From: JAVZLQ01 sp049972525
Lineage (GTDB): Archaea; Thermoproteota; Bathyarchaeia; Bathyarchaeales; Bathycorpusculaceae
NCBI GenBank assembly: GCA_049972525.1
Contig: JBMFKI010000014.1
Span: forward strand, 1-42,921
Length of the DNA: 42,921 nt
Direction of reading: 5' to 3'
Part shown: piece after piece, positions 6,832-16,377 of the stretch
Position numbering within the stretch: the first letter of the stretch is position 1
How the letters are laid out: each line of letters starts with the position of its first letter
Notes under the pieces: model-generated
The model's input: the letters and a program-made list of their open reading frames with translations, nothing else
Told to the model about the DNA's origin: nothing
Database searches by the model: none
Program-made: the position numbers and the translations under genes

Positions 6832-9800
6832 TTGGATGAAATCTCAAAAGAGGATAGGAATCAACTGCTAAAGGCTTTCTTTAGAGAAAAAGGCCTAGTG
6901 CGCCAGCATCTAGACTCGTACAACGAGTTTATTGACCATGGACTTCAAGAGGTGATAGACGAGGTTGGCGAAATCCCAATTGAGGTTCCTGAAAGCCCAT
7001 ACAAGGTTAAGCTAGGACAGGTTTGGATAATAGACCCGCAGACGAGGATAACTGGTCCTTACGTGACTGAGGTTGACGGGACAAAACATGAAATTTACCC
7101 TATGGAAGCAAGGCTTCGCAATTTGACCTACGCTGCGCCAGTAGCGCTTGAAATGACCCCTGTGATTGATGGCAGAGAGCAAGACACTGAACTCGTGTAC
7201 ATTGGAAACATTCCAGTTATGCTCAAGTCAAAGCTGTGCTTTTTATCTCAACTTTCAAGAGAAGAACTAATAGCATGCGGAGAGGATCCAGATGATCCTG
7301 GAGGATACTTCGTCGTAAACGGTTCAGAGCGCGTAATAGTTGCAATGGAGGACTTGGCTCCAAACCGCGTCATAGTAGACATAGACGAGAAAGGCGCAAC
7401 ACCAGTTTACCAGGCGAAGATGTTCTCGACAACAGTTGGCTTCAGAGCAAGGATAGAGCTTAAACTGAAGTCTGATGGGGCAATATACGTTTCAATGCCA
7501 GGCGTACCCTCAGAAATACCGCTTGTCGTTGTTATGCGAGCCCTAGGCTTAGAGTCAGACAAAGAAATAGCTGAAGCAGTTTCTCTGGAAGATGACATAC
7601 AGAGGGAGCTTGAACTCACATTCGAAAAATCTCTTGGCGTAGACACGGTGAAAGACGCAATAATATTTATTGGAAACAGAGTTGCTCACGGTCAGGTTGA
7701 AGAATATCGTATACAGAAGGCTGAAACAATACTTGACAAGAACTTCCTTCCACATATTGGAAGAACAAACCAAAGCAGAAGAGCTAAAGCACTTTTCCTA
7801 GGCGAGATGGCATGCAGAGTGATTGAACTAAAACTTGGAAGAAGAAAGCCGGATGACAAAGACCACTTCAAGAACAAGAGACTGAGACTTGCTGGGCCTT
7901 TGCTTGCAGACCTTTTCCGCGTTGCATTCAGAAACCTTGTAAGAGACATCAAATATCAGCTTGAACGAATAGGCGTAAAGGGACCAATAATAACAGTTTC
8001 AGCTGCAGTTCGTCCAGGAATAATAGGTGAAAGGTTGCAGCATGCGCTTGCAACTGGAAATTGGGGAAGGGGGAGAGTTGGCGTAACTCAGCTTCTTGAC
8101 AGGACAAATCATCTCTCCACTTTGAGTCACCTGCGTAGATTGCAGTCTCCACTAAGTCGAAGCCAACCAAACTTTGAAGCAAGAGACTTACACCCAACCC
8201 ACTGGGGCAGGCTGTGCCCAAATGAAACTCCAGAGGGTTCAAACTGCGGACTTGTTAAAAACTTAGCCTTGTCTGCGTGTATCTCAGTCGGCGTTAACTC
8301 TGAAAAGATAAAGCAATTGTTGTTTGACATGGGCGTGGTGCCGATAGAAGAGGCAAATGAAACCCTAAAGCTTTCAGGAGCTAAGGTCTTCGTTGACGGA
8401 AACATAATTGGTTATTGCAATTCTCCAGAAGCCTTAACGCGAGAGTTCAGGGAAAGGCGGAGAAGAGGCGAAATCTCAACCGAAGTTAACATAGCCTACT
8501 ATCCGAAGGTTCAAACTGAAAGGGAAGAGGTTTACGTTAACTGCGATGAGGGAAGAGTCCGCAGACCACTTATAATAGTTGAAAACGGCGTTTCAAGGCT
8601 TCAGCAGGAACACATAGAAAAGGTGTCCTCTGGAGAATGGTCTTGGGAAGACCTTGTTAAAAACGGTTTAATAGAATATTTGGACGCTGAAGAGGAGGAA
8701 AACGCTTACATAGCCGTCAGCCAAGAAGAACTAACGCCAGAGCATACGCATCTAGAAATTGCAACATACACTATTCTCGGGATATGCGCATCCACTATAC
8801 CTTATGCTGAACATAACCAGTCTCCACGCAACTCCTATCAGGCGGCAATGGCAAAGCAAGCGTTAGGCATCTACGCCACAAACTTCCACCAAAGAGTAGA
8901 CTCAAGGTCACACATACTTCACTATCCACAAGTACCCTTGGTGGAAACCGCTTTAATGGATGTTATGGGCTACAAGCTTCGACCGTCGGGACAAAACTGC
9001 ATAGTTGCCGTCTTATCCTACGAAGGCTACAACATGGAAGACGCCCTAATATTCAACAAAGCCTCGATAGAAAGAGGCTTAGCGCGCTCAACATTTTACA
9101 GAATCTACGAGGCTGAATGTCGTCAATACCTGGGCGGTTTGAAGGATAAATTCACGCTTCCGGAACCTGGAACCCGCGGATATAGGGGAGAGCAATATTA
9201 TAGGCTGCTTGAACCAGACGGAATAATAAGTCTAGAATCCACGGTGACCGGCGGAGACGTTCTAATAGGCAGAATAAGCCCGCCGCGTTTCATCGAAGAA
9301 TATAAGGAGTTTGAAGTTAAAGGCCCTTCAATGCGTGACACTTCCGTTGACATGCGTCCCTCAGAAACGGGCATTGTGGACGCAGTCTTCATAACAGAGT
9401 CCGGCGAAGGAAGCAAACTTGTAAAAGTCAGAGTGCGTGACCAGCGTGTTCCAGAGTTAGGGGACAAGTTTGCCTCGCGTCATGGACAAAAGGGCGTCAT
9501 AGGTTTAATTGTTCCACAGGAGGATTTGCCTTTCACAGAGGACGGCATAGTTCCAGACATAATAATTAATCCACATGCAATACCCTCAAGAATGACTATT
9601 GGACAATTCATAGAGTCAATTGCTGGAAAAGTGGCAGCGATAAGGGGAAAACCAGTTGACGGCACACCATTCTCAAGCGAAAAGTCAGACGAACTTAGAA
9701 AAGCCCTAATAAAGTTAGGTTTCAGCCACACTGGAACAGAAGTGTTCTACAGCGGGATTACGGGAGAGAAATTTGTCGCAGACGTTTTCGTAGGAGTTGT

Positions 9801-10197
9801 CTACTACCAAAAGTTGCACCACATGGTTGCAGACAAAATACATGCAAGAGCAAGAGGACAAGTGCAAATGTTGACAAGACAGCCGACCGAGGGAAGAGCC
9901 AGAGGCGGAGGCTTAAGATTCGGCGAAATGGAACGAGACTGTTTGATAGGACACGGCGCAGCGATGCTTCTCCGCGATAGGCTTTTGGAAGAGTCTGACA
10001 AGTATACGCTTTATGTATGCGAAAACTGCGGCTACATAGCCTATTATGACATGAAACAGCGCAAGTACATGTGCAAGATTTGCGAGGATAAAGCAAAAAT
10101 CTCCCCGGTGGTAGTTTCATACGCCTTTAAGCTGCTCCTACAAGAGCTAATGAGCCTCTGTATTGCACCGAGATTAAAGCTTAAGGAGAAGGCATGA
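6832..10197 (+). CDS. rpoB: DNA-directed RNA polymerase subunit B (single, unsplit)
   Basis: This is the second-largest catalytic subunit at 1121 residues, equivalent to bacterial beta and eukaryotic Rpb2. It is not split into B' and B'' as it is in many euryarchaeal methanogens. Landmarks are GLVKNLALSACISVG in the middle, the lobe segment SYEGYNMEDALIFNKASIER, the active-site segment GDKFASRHGQKGVIG (about residue 876), GGLRFGEMERDC, and a C-terminal zinc ribbon (CENCGY at about 1062, then CKIC). Translation starts at TTG 6832, supported by GGAGG at 6818-6822. Its stop overlaps the rpoA start in an ATGA. No rpoH is recognisable just upstream. Confidence 0.98.
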   Translation: MDEISKEDRNQLLKAFFREKGLVRQHLDSYNEFIDHGLQEVIDEVGEIPIEVPESPYKVKLGQVWIIDPQTRITGPYVTEVDGTKHEIYPMEARLRNLTYAAPVALEMTPVIDGREQDTELVYIGNIPVMLKSKLCFLSQLSREELIACGEDPDDPGGYFVVNGSERVIVAMEDLAPNRVIVDIDEKGATPVYQAKMFSTTVGFRARIELKLKSDGAIYVSMPGVPSEIPLVVVMRALGLESDKEIAEAVSLEDDIQRELELTFEKSLGVDTVKDAIIFIGNRVAHGQVEEYRIQKAETILDKNFLPHIGRTNQSRRAKALFLGEMACRVIELKLGRRKPDDKDHFKNKRLRLAGPLLADLFRVAFRNLVRDIKYQLERIGVKGPIITVSAAVRPGIIGERLQHALATGNWGRGRVGVTQLLDRTNHLSTLSHLRRLQSPLSRSQPNFEARDLHPTHWGRLCPNETPEGSNCGLVKNLALSACISVGVNSEKIKQLLFDMGVVPIEEANETLKLSGAKVFVDGNIIGYCNSPEALTREFRERRRRGEISTEVNIAYYPKVQTEREEVYVNCDEGRVRRPLIIVENGVSRLQQEHIEKVSSGEWSWEDLVKNGLIEYLDAEEEENAYIAVSQEELTPEHTHLEIATYTILGICASTIPYAEHNQSPRNSYQAAMAKQALGIYATNFHQRVDSRSHILHYPQVPLVETALMDVMGYKLRPSGQNCIVAVLSYEGYNMEDALIFNKASIERGLARSTFYRIYEAECRQYLGGLKDKFTLPEPGTRGYRGEQYYRLLEPDGIISLESTVTGGDVLIGRISPPRFIEEYKEFEVKGPSMRDTSVDMRPSETGIVDAVFITESGEGSKLVKVRVRDQRVPELGDKFASRHGQKGVIGLIVPQEDLPFTEDGIVPDIIINPHAIPSRMTIGQFIESIAGKVAAIRGKPVDGTPFSSEKSDELRKALIKLGFSHTGTEVFYSGITGEKFVADVFVGVVYYQKLHHMVADKIHARARGQVQMLTRQPTEGRARGGGLRFGEMERDCLIGHGAAMLLRDRLLEESDKYTLYVCENCGYIAYYDMKQRKYMCKICEDKAKISPVVVSYAFKLLLQELMSLCIAPRLKLKEKA

Positions 10198-13100
10198 TTA
10201 TGGCCGTAGAAGAAATAGTACATAAAGTCGTAGATGAAATCCAATTTGGACTTTTCTCTCCGCAAGAAATACGCAAACTTTCAGTTGTAGAAATTCAAAC
10301 TCCAGATACCTATGACGAGGATGGCGCGCCAATAACCGCTGGGCTTATGGACGGCAGACTTGGAACTCTAGAGCCGAGGCAAAGGTGCAAAACATGCGGT
10401 AACACGGCTGCCAGATGCCCTGGACATTTCGGCCACATTGAACTTGCAGTTCCGATAATACACATAGAGTTCACAAAGTTAATCTACGACCTTTTAAGGG
10501 CGACGTGCAGAAACTGTGGGCGTATATTACTTCCAGATGACACAATAAAACGCGTGCGCGCAAAAATTAACAGGACAAAGCAGCTTCTAGGTATGGTTCC
10601 AGACGAGGTTAGCAAGTGGGTTGTTCAAGAGGCAAAAACAAAGCAGTGTCCACACTGCGGCGCAGTTCAGTACAAGATTACGTTCGAAAAGCCAACGAAA
10701 TTCAGCGAAATGATTCCAGAAAGCGGCTCCGAACCTTTAACTCCAAGCATGGTTCGCGAAAGATTAGAGCGCATTCCAGACGACGACCTTGAACTTTTAG
10801 GCTTCAACCCGAAGGCTGCACGTCCAGAATGGATGGTTCTTCAAGTTTTGCCAGTTCCACCAGTTTATGTTCGCCCATCCATAACCCTTGAATCGGGCAT
10901 ACGTTCAGAAGACGATTTAACCCATAAGCTTGTGGACATAATACGCATAAACCAGAGGCTTAAGGAGAACATGGATGCTGGAGCGCCAACCCTCATAATC
11001 CAAGACCTTTCAGAGCTGCTACAATATCACGTGACAACGTACTTTAACAATGAAGCGTCAGGCATTCCTCCAGCGAGACACCGCTCTGGAAGAGCTTTAA
11101 AAACTCTCTCTCAGAGGCTGAAGGGTAAGGAGGGAAGGTTCAGAAGCAACCTTTCAGGAAAGAGAGTTGACTTTTCAGCGCGAACAGTGATATCGCCAGA
11201 CCCGAACCTCGACATAAGCGAGGTTGGCGTACCACAAGAAGTTGCCATGCGCCTTTCAGTGCCGGAAAAGGTAACAGAGTGGAACATTGAAGAAATGCGG
11301 AAACTAGTCGCAAATGGACCTGAAAAATATCCCGGCGCACTTTACATTATTAGACCAGACGGTAAACGCATAAGACTTGAGTTCGTCACGGATAGAACAA
11401 AAATCGCTGAGGCACTTGAACCTGGCTTCGTTGTGGAGAGACATCTTAAGAACGGGGACATAGCAATCTTCAATCGGCAACCATCCCTCCACAGGATGTC
11501 TATAATGGCGCATTACGTCAGAGTTTTGCCATACAAAACTTTCCGTTTGCATCTATGCGTCTGTCCACCATACAACGCGGACTTTGACGGAGACGAGATG
11601 AACCTCCACATACCACAAAGCGAAGAAGCGCGAACAGAAGCGCTAATGCTAATGCAAGTTCAAGACCAAATACTCTCACCAAGATTCGGCGGTCCCATAA
11701 TAGGTGCAATCAGAGACTTCATAACAGCTGCCTACCTATTCACAAGAAAAACTAATTACCTTACAAAGGGTGAAGTCGGCAGACTGCTCGCAGCAGCGGG
11801 ATATGACGGGCCTCTGCCAGAACCGAAAATAACGGAGCCACAACCCCTATGGACTGGCAAACAAATTTTCAGTCTCTTCCTACCGAGAGATTTGAATTAT
11901 GTTTTGAAGGCAACAATCTGTCAAGGGTGCACCAAATGTTTGGAGGAGAACTGCCCGTACGACGCTTATGTTGTTGTTAAAAATGGAGAACTAATAAGCG
12001 GCGTGATAGATAGACGTTCAATAGGCGCAGAGCAGTCTGAAAGTCTCCTCCACAGAATAATAAAAGATTATGGAACAAAGGCTGGACGTGAATTTCTAAA
12101 CAAAATAACTAGACTTTTGAAGCTTTTCATCTCTATGAGGGGATTCACATACTCATACCAAGAACTTGTCCTCTCCCCAACGGCTGAAAACAAAATAAGG
12201 AAGACCATGGAAAGAGTTCAAAAGAAAGTTGAAGAACTGATAGAAAGTTACCGCAATGGCACACTACCAAGGCTCCCAGGTCAAACGCTTGAAGAGTCCT
12301 TTGAAATTTACGTGATGAACGAGCTAGCCACGGCTAGAGATGAAGCTGGAAAAATAGCAGACCAAGACTTTACGCTTGAAAACGCTGGCATAGTTATGAC
12401 GAGAACTGGCGCAAGGGGTTCAAGCCTAAACATTGGACAAATGAGTGCTTGCGTGGGACAGCAATCAGTGCGAGGAAAAAGAATACTGCGTGGATATGTG
12501 GGACGTGCGTTACCACACTTTAGGGCAGGCGACCCAAGCCCAAAGGCTAGAGGATTTGTTTATTCATCCTATCAGAAGGGACTTGACGCGATTGAATTCT
12601 TCTTCCACGCGATGGGCGGACGGGAAGGATTAGTTGATACGGCTGTTAGAACACAGCAAAGCGGCTACATGCAGAGGCGACTAATCAACGCTCTCGAACA
12701 TATAAGACTAGAATATGACGGAACAGTTCGCAATTCCGCCGGTGACATAATCCAGTTTAAATATGGCGAAGATGGAGTTGACCCAGCGAAAAGTGACCAT
12801 GGAAAGGCGGTAAACGTAAGCAGGCTTGTCGACCAAATAAGAATTGCAACAGAGAGAGGTAAACCCGCCGAAGCCGAATATATAAAAAAGAAACTGAAGG
12901 AAGTTGAAGACCAGCTTACACCGTTGCTTATAGAAGAACTTAAACAAAGCCTTTCAAAGGCGAAAATAAGCAAAGAAGGCGTAGACAAAGCCGTAACATT
13001 AACGGTTGAACATTACAAGCGCTCTTTAATGGAGCCTGGGGAAGCAGTAGGCATAATTGCAGCTCAATCAATAGGCGAGCCTGGAACGCAGATGACTCTT

Positions 13101-14027
13101 AGAACATTCCACTATGCTGGTGTCAGGGAACAAAACGTAACCCTCGGGCTGCCAAGACTAATAGAAATTGTTGATGCTAGGAGAATTCCCTCAACGCCTA
13201 TAATGACGATTTACTTGACCGAAAAGCATAGGAAAAGCAGAGAAGCAGCCGTGAAAATTGCTAGAAACATAGTTTACACAGCACTGGAGAATTTGGCACA
13301 GGCAATATATGAGGATGACATTCACGGCGAAATTGTTGTTGAACTTAACAAAGCGATGATGGAAGACAGAGACGTAACACTTCAAGAATTAAAAGAGAAG
13401 CTGCAGATTCAAAATGCCACTATAAAATTGAAGGGCAAAATACTACGCGTGAAACCAAAAAAGGACGAGGGTCTCAAAAAACTTCTTGACAAGATTTCCT
13501 CATTCTACATTAAGGGTGTGCCCGGCATAAAACGTGTCCTCGTTACCGAAGAACATGGTGAATGGATTATAAGAACAGACGGTTCAAACCTATCAAAGGT
13601 TCTGGAAGTCTACGGAGTGGACACTTCGAGGACAACGACAAACAACATCCACGAGATAGCTAAAACCTTAGGAATAGAAGCTGCCAGAAACGCTCTAATC
13701 CTAGAGTCCAAAAGCGTTCTAGAAGAACAAGGGCTGGACGTTGACGTTCGCCACGTCATGCTGGTTGCTGACATGATGACTTCAACTGGCGAAGTGCAGC
13801 AAATAGGGAGACATGGAATAAGCGGAAAGAAATCAAGCGTTTTGGCGAGGGCAGCTTTCGAAATAACAGTTCCAAACATAGTTGATGCAGCTGTTAAGGG
13901 TGAAAGTGATCCGCTTGAAGGCGTTACTGAAAACGTTATTGTTGGGCAGTCGATACCGATAGGCACTGGTCTCGTTGAGTTATACATGTCAACTTTCGAA
14001 ATGGGAGGAAAAACGAAGAATGGTTGA
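10194..14027 (+). CDS. rpoA: DNA-directed RNA polymerase subunit A, fused A'+A''
   Basis: This is the largest catalytic subunit as one 1277-residue protein. Zinc sites lie at about 65-81 (CKTCGNTAARCPGHFGH), near residue 105 (CRNCG) and near 152 (CPHCG). The Mg-binding catalytic motif NADFDGDEMN is at about residue 460, and the A''-type start region EPGEAVGIIAAQSIGEPGTQ is at about 945. In most archaea the gene is split near that point. Fusion is reported for Thaumarchaeota and related lineages. A Cys-rich insert (CQGCTKCLEENCP, about 577) may bind a metal. The ATG overlaps the rpoB stop; ATG at 10200 is an alternative start. Confidence 0.98.
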   Translation: MIMAVEEIVHKVVDEIQFGLFSPQEIRKLSVVEIQTPDTYDEDGAPITAGLMDGRLGTLEPRQRCKTCGNTAARCPGHFGHIELAVPIIHIEFTKLIYDLLRATCRNCGRILLPDDTIKRVRAKINRTKQLLGMVPDEVSKWVVQEAKTKQCPHCGAVQYKITFEKPTKFSEMIPESGSEPLTPSMVRERLERIPDDDLELLGFNPKAARPEWMVLQVLPVPPVYVRPSITLESGIRSEDDLTHKLVDIIRINQRLKENMDAGAPTLIIQDLSELLQYHVTTYFNNEASGIPPARHRSGRALKTLSQRLKGKEGRFRSNLSGKRVDFSARTVISPDPNLDISEVGVPQEVAMRLSVPEKVTEWNIEEMRKLVANGPEKYPGALYIIRPDGKRIRLEFVTDRTKIAEALEPGFVVERHLKNGDIAIFNRQPSLHRMSIMAHYVRVLPYKTFRLHLCVCPPYNADFDGDEMNLHIPQSEEARTEALMLMQVQDQILSPRFGGPIIGAIRDFITAAYLFTRKTNYLTKGEVGRLLAAAGYDGPLPEPKITEPQPLWTGKQIFSLFLPRDLNYVLKATICQGCTKCLEENCPYDAYVVVKNGELISGVIDRRSIGAEQSESLLHRIIKDYGTKAGREFLNKITRLLKLFISMRGFTYSYQELVLSPTAENKIRKTMERVQKKVEELIESYRNGTLPRLPGQTLEESFEIYVMNELATARDEAGKIADQDFTLENAGIVMTRTGARGSSLNIGQMSACVGQQSVRGKRILRGYVGRALPHFRAGDPSPKARGFVYSSYQKGLDAIEFFFHAMGGREGLVDTAVRTQQSGYMQRRLINALEHIRLEYDGTVRNSAGDIIQFKYGEDGVDPAKSDHGKAVNVSRLVDQIRIATERGKPAEAEYIKKKLKEVEDQLTPLLIEELKQSLSKAKISKEGVDKAVTLTVEHYKRSLMEPGEAVGIIAAQSIGEPGTQMTLRTFHYAGVREQNVTLGLPRLIEIVDARRIPSTPIMTIYLTEKHRKSREAAVKIARNIVYTALENLAQAIYEDDIHGEIVVELNKAMMEDRDVTLQELKEKLQIQNATIKLKGKILRVKPKKDEGLKKLLDKISSFYIKGVPGIKRVLVTEEHGEWIIRTDGSNLSKVLEVYGVDTSRTTTNNIHEIAKTLGIEAARNALILESKSVLEEQGLDVDVRHVMLVADMMTSTGEVQQIGRHGISGKKSSVLARAAFEITVPNIVDAAVKGESDPLEGVTENVIVGQSIPIGTGLVELYMSTFEMGGKTKNG

Positions 14028-14355
14028 CATAGACAAGGCTATTGCCACAGCCGTAAAAACTGGTAAAGTCACGTTCGGAGCAAACGCAGCGATATACAAC
14101 GCAAAAACTGGAAGGACAAGAATGATAATTTTAGCCTCAAACTGCCCAAAAAACATACGGGAAGACATCGAATATTACTGCAAGCTTTCAAAAGTTCCAC
14201 TCATAATCTATAAGGGATCATCTCTGGATCTGGCTGCTGTCTGTGGAAAACCTTATGTTGTTTCAGCGTTAAGTATAAGAGAACCAGGCGATTCAGAAAT
14301 ACTTGAACTGGTTGAAACAGCTGAACAAGAGGAATCAACCGGAGGTAACGAATGA
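14020..14355 (+). CDS. rpl30e: Ribosomal protein L30e
   Basis: This 111-residue L7Ae-fold large-subunit ribosomal protein binds a kink-turn in rRNA. Characteristic pieces are the start MVDIDKAIATAVKTGKVTFG, MIILASNCPKN, and PLIIYKGSSLDLAAVCGKPY. I chose ATG at 14020 although the frame is open from 13975, because GGGAGG at 14003-14008 is correctly spaced and homologues begin here. The start overlaps the rpoA stop by 8 bp. The order rpoB–rpoA–L30e–nusA is the conserved archaeal arrangement. Confidence 0.96.
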   Translation: MVDIDKAIATAVKTGKVTFGANAAIYNAKTGRTRMIILASNCPKNIREDIEYYCKLSKVPLIIYKGSSLDLAAVCGKPYVVSALSIREPGDSEILELVETAEQEESTGGNE

Positions 14356-14789
14356 CAAGTGGAATAAAAATCACAAGCACCGAAATGCGTTACATAGCGC
14401 TTTTTGAAAGCATAACCGGAGCGAGCGTCAAGGACTGTATAGTCGACGAAGAGCAGGAGAGAGTAATTTTTGTTGTAAATGAAGGACAGGTGGGCGTTGC
14501 GATTGGAAAAGGCGGAAGAAACATCAGAACATTGGAGTCTATGACTGGAAAGAAACATGAAATTATCGAGTATTCGGAAGACCCTGTACAGTTTATAAAA
14601 AACGCTTTAAAACCAGCCACGGTGAAGGAGGTTCGCCTAACAGAGAGAACTGATGGAAAGAAAATAGCTGTGGTCGCTGTTAATCCAAGAGACAAAGGGG
14701 TCGCCATTGGAAAGAACGGCAGAAACGCTGAGAGACTGCGATTTCTGGCGAAAAGATACTTTGATATACAAAACGTGAGTATAACATAA
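14352..14789 (+). CDS. nusA: NusA-like transcription factor, two KH domains
   Basis: This is the short archaeal NusA (145 residues). It has two KH RNA-binding domains and no N-terminal polymerase-binding or S1 domain. The two GxxG loops are visible as IGKGGRNIRTLE (about residue 53) and IGKNGRNAERL (about 121). It probably acts in transcription elongation or termination. Its ATG overlaps the L30e stop by 4 bp (ATGA). In many archaea rps12 and rps7 follow; here they do not, so the operon is broken or ends with the next small ORF. Confidence 0.96.
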   Translation: MTSGIKITSTEMRYIALFESITGASVKDCIVDEEQERVIFVVNEGQVGVAIGKGGRNIRTLESMTGKKHEIIEYSEDPVQFIKNALKPATVKEVRLTERTDGKKIAVVAVNPRDKGVAIGKNGRNAERLRFLAKRYFDIQNVSIT

Positions 14790-14805
14790 AATTGGAGAAG
14801 CGAAA

Positions 14806-14985
14806 ATGAAAAGGCGAATGTTGCCATTTTTGTGTCTAACGGTTTTCCTTTCAACTTTAACTGGTGTTGCTAGGGCTGAGAATGATTTTCTCTCTAGTCA
14901 GTTTCTGGAAACTCCTTTACTAATACTGACAGCCTTAATAGTTGTTGATGTTATAGCTTTCATTTACCATAAGATACGGAAGTAA
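14806..14985 (+). CDS. Small membrane protein, 59 residues
   Basis: An ATG 17 nt after nusA, preceded by a GGAGAAG ribosome-binding site, opens a 59-residue frame. It has a basic N-terminus (MKRRM), a hydrophobic signal-like helix ending GVARAEN (possible signal peptidase site after ARA), a short polar segment, a second hydrophobic helix (residues 37-54) and a basic tail (HKIRK). The topology suggests a secreted or two-span membrane peptide with a cytosolic C-terminus. I recognise no family. Position and spacing suggest it is the last gene of the rpoB operon. Confidence 0.65.
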   Translation: MKRRMLPFLCLTVFLSTLTGVARAENDFLSSQFLETPLLILTALIVVDVIAFIYHKIRK

Positions 14986-14998
14986 GCGCGTGACTGAG

Positions 14999-15553
14999 CT
15001 ACTTGGACAAGAGCATGTCTATAAGTGCCTTCTGGTCTACTTCTGCACGTGTTCTCCAGTCCAAATATAATTGCTCGTTTTCGTCCTGTGTAAGATAACC
15101 ATATCGAATGTAACGGTCAATGTTGATGTCAACTTTCCATCCTGGAAGCTTGTCGCGGAGCAGTTCTTCAACTTCTTTTCTCGGAGCTCTCCCCCTCTTT
15201 GAGATTATGTATGCAACCGCTATTGCCAATCCAGCCAAGTCATCTATTCGCCATCCAATCATTTTCGCCTCTTTCGGAGTCAAATCGCCCCTTAATGTTA
15301 TACAGAATCTTGCACTGTCTAACTCTTCCAAAGTTGGATTCTCTTTGGTTTTTTCCCCTTCAAAAACAGTTTTAACCTGCAAATCCAGTGCTTTTAGGTA
15401 ATCATCTAAAATTTTTAGGACTTTGGGGTAGTCTGCTCCCAAGGCTTTTCGCAACTCCCAACCTTTCACACCAGGCTTTTTATGTCGCCGGTAGAAGAGC
15501 ATGTGAACTGCTCTCTTCATTTTGCTTGCGTAGTAGGCTTTGCGTTTGCTCAT
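14999..15553 (-). CDS. Kite-type winged-helix partner of SMC, resembling Nse3/MAGE
   Basis: This 184-residue protein can be read as two winged-helix domains. The first (residues 12-85) contains AVHMLFYRRHKKPGVKGWEL and LDDYLKALDLQVKTVF. The second (about 105-180) contains LAGLAIAVAYIISKRGRAPR and ends YGYLTQDENEQLYLDWRTRA. That ending resembles the second MAGE-domain half of Nse3 (a YL turn, then LxWxxRA), by eye. Kite proteins (ScpB, MukE, Nse1/Nse3) bind kleisins. It is last in a coupled operon: its ATG overlaps the kleisin-like stop (ATGA). The Nse3 relation is inference; a generic ScpB-like role is the alternative. Confidence 0.7.
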   Translation of the reverse strand: MSKRKAYYASKMKRAVHMLFYRRHKKPGVKGWELRKALGADYPKVLKILDDYLKALDLQVKTVFEGEKTKENPTLEELDSARFCITLRGDLTPKEAKMIGWRIDDLAGLAIAVAYIISKRGRAPRKEVEELLRDKLPGWKVDINIDRYIRYGYLTQDENEQLYLDWRTRAEVDQKALIDMLLSK

Positions 15554-16377
15554 TTTGCTTTTTCTCCCTTATGTCTAATCCATTCTTCTAGGGAAATTGC
15601 TATCGGAACCGACATTAACTGTTTCTTGCCCAGTTTGGCTGGCGGATCCTCGTATGGTTTGATGAAAATTTCTTCTTCAAGAGGGTGAACCTCAAGTGTT
15701 GCGTAGCCGTAGGTTACAAGGAAGCTTGTCATAAAGGCTCTGTGGACTGTTTCCTCGTATGTTTCAGCTGTGATAAAATCCCAATATTTTATTTTTCCAT
15801 TTTCGCCTTTCTCAGCAGTTCTGTCTTTAAGTTCGCGCCAAAAATTTTCCAGTTCTTCTGAAAATGCCTTATCAAGGAGGATTTTTTGTTCTATAAGCTC
15901 TGTGCGTGTTGCTCTGCCCGTTTCTGTTTCTGGTGGTGAAATTTCCTTCCATCTCTCTCTTAGTGGCAGTAGGCTTTCCCAATATGTGATTGCTTCTGAT
16001 AAGCTGTGGAGCGAGATTTGTTCTAATTCAACTATTGGGTGCCAAGCGTGAAGAAAGCTTTTAACAATTTCCGTTTTCTCCAGTTTCATTATTTTTTCTT
16101 CTAGCAAGAATGGGTCTGTGTAAAGTGATGTTGAACGGTGTTTAACCCATTCACTCTGCAACTTTATGACCGATGCAATGTGGCGTATTGTTTCAGCATC
16201 TAAGCATAGGTCTTCTGGGATTTCCCATTCTGGGAAGAAATCCCTTATTGTCGCTATAACATCATTGACGTCTATTAGGAACGGGTCTAGGGAGCGCTCC
16301 TCCACGGATTTGCACATCTCAATTATCCGCTGAAGCTTTTCTCTGCCAATCCTCGCTCGCTCTCTTTTTGACTGCAT
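15550..16377 (-). CDS. Kleisin-like subunit of an SMC complex
   Basis: This 275-residue protein lies between an SMC ATPase and a kite-like protein, exactly where a kleisin is expected. The N-terminal region (SLDPFLIDVNDVIATIRDFF, then HIASVIKLQSEWVKHRS) is helical and recalls the kleisin segment that contacts the SMC neck. A charged helical middle follows, and the C-terminus (VHRAFMTSFLVTYGYATLEV) reads as the small winged-helix that caps the SMC head. The ATG overlaps the SMC stop by 1 nt (TGATG), so subunits are made in fixed proportion. Similarity to ScpA or Nse4 is weak by eye; context carries much of the call. Confidence 0.65.
   Translation of the reverse strand: MQSKRERARIGREKLQRIIEMCKSVEERSLDPFLIDVNDVIATIRDFFPEWEIPEDLCLDAETIRHIASVIKLQSEWVKHRSTSLYTDPFLLEEKIMKLEKTEIVKSFLHAWHPIVELEQISLHSLSEAITYWESLLPLRERWKEISPPETETGRATRTELIEQKILLDKAFSEELENFWRELKDRTAEKGENGKIKYWDFITAETYEETVHRAFMTSFLVTYGYATLEVHPLEEEIFIKPYEDPPAKLGKKQLMSVPIAISLEEWIRHKGEKAK

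Noticed and set aside
13975..14019. Longer start for L30e
   Set aside because: It would sit inside rpoA, and homologues begin at the ATG 14020 with a well-spaced GGGAGG.
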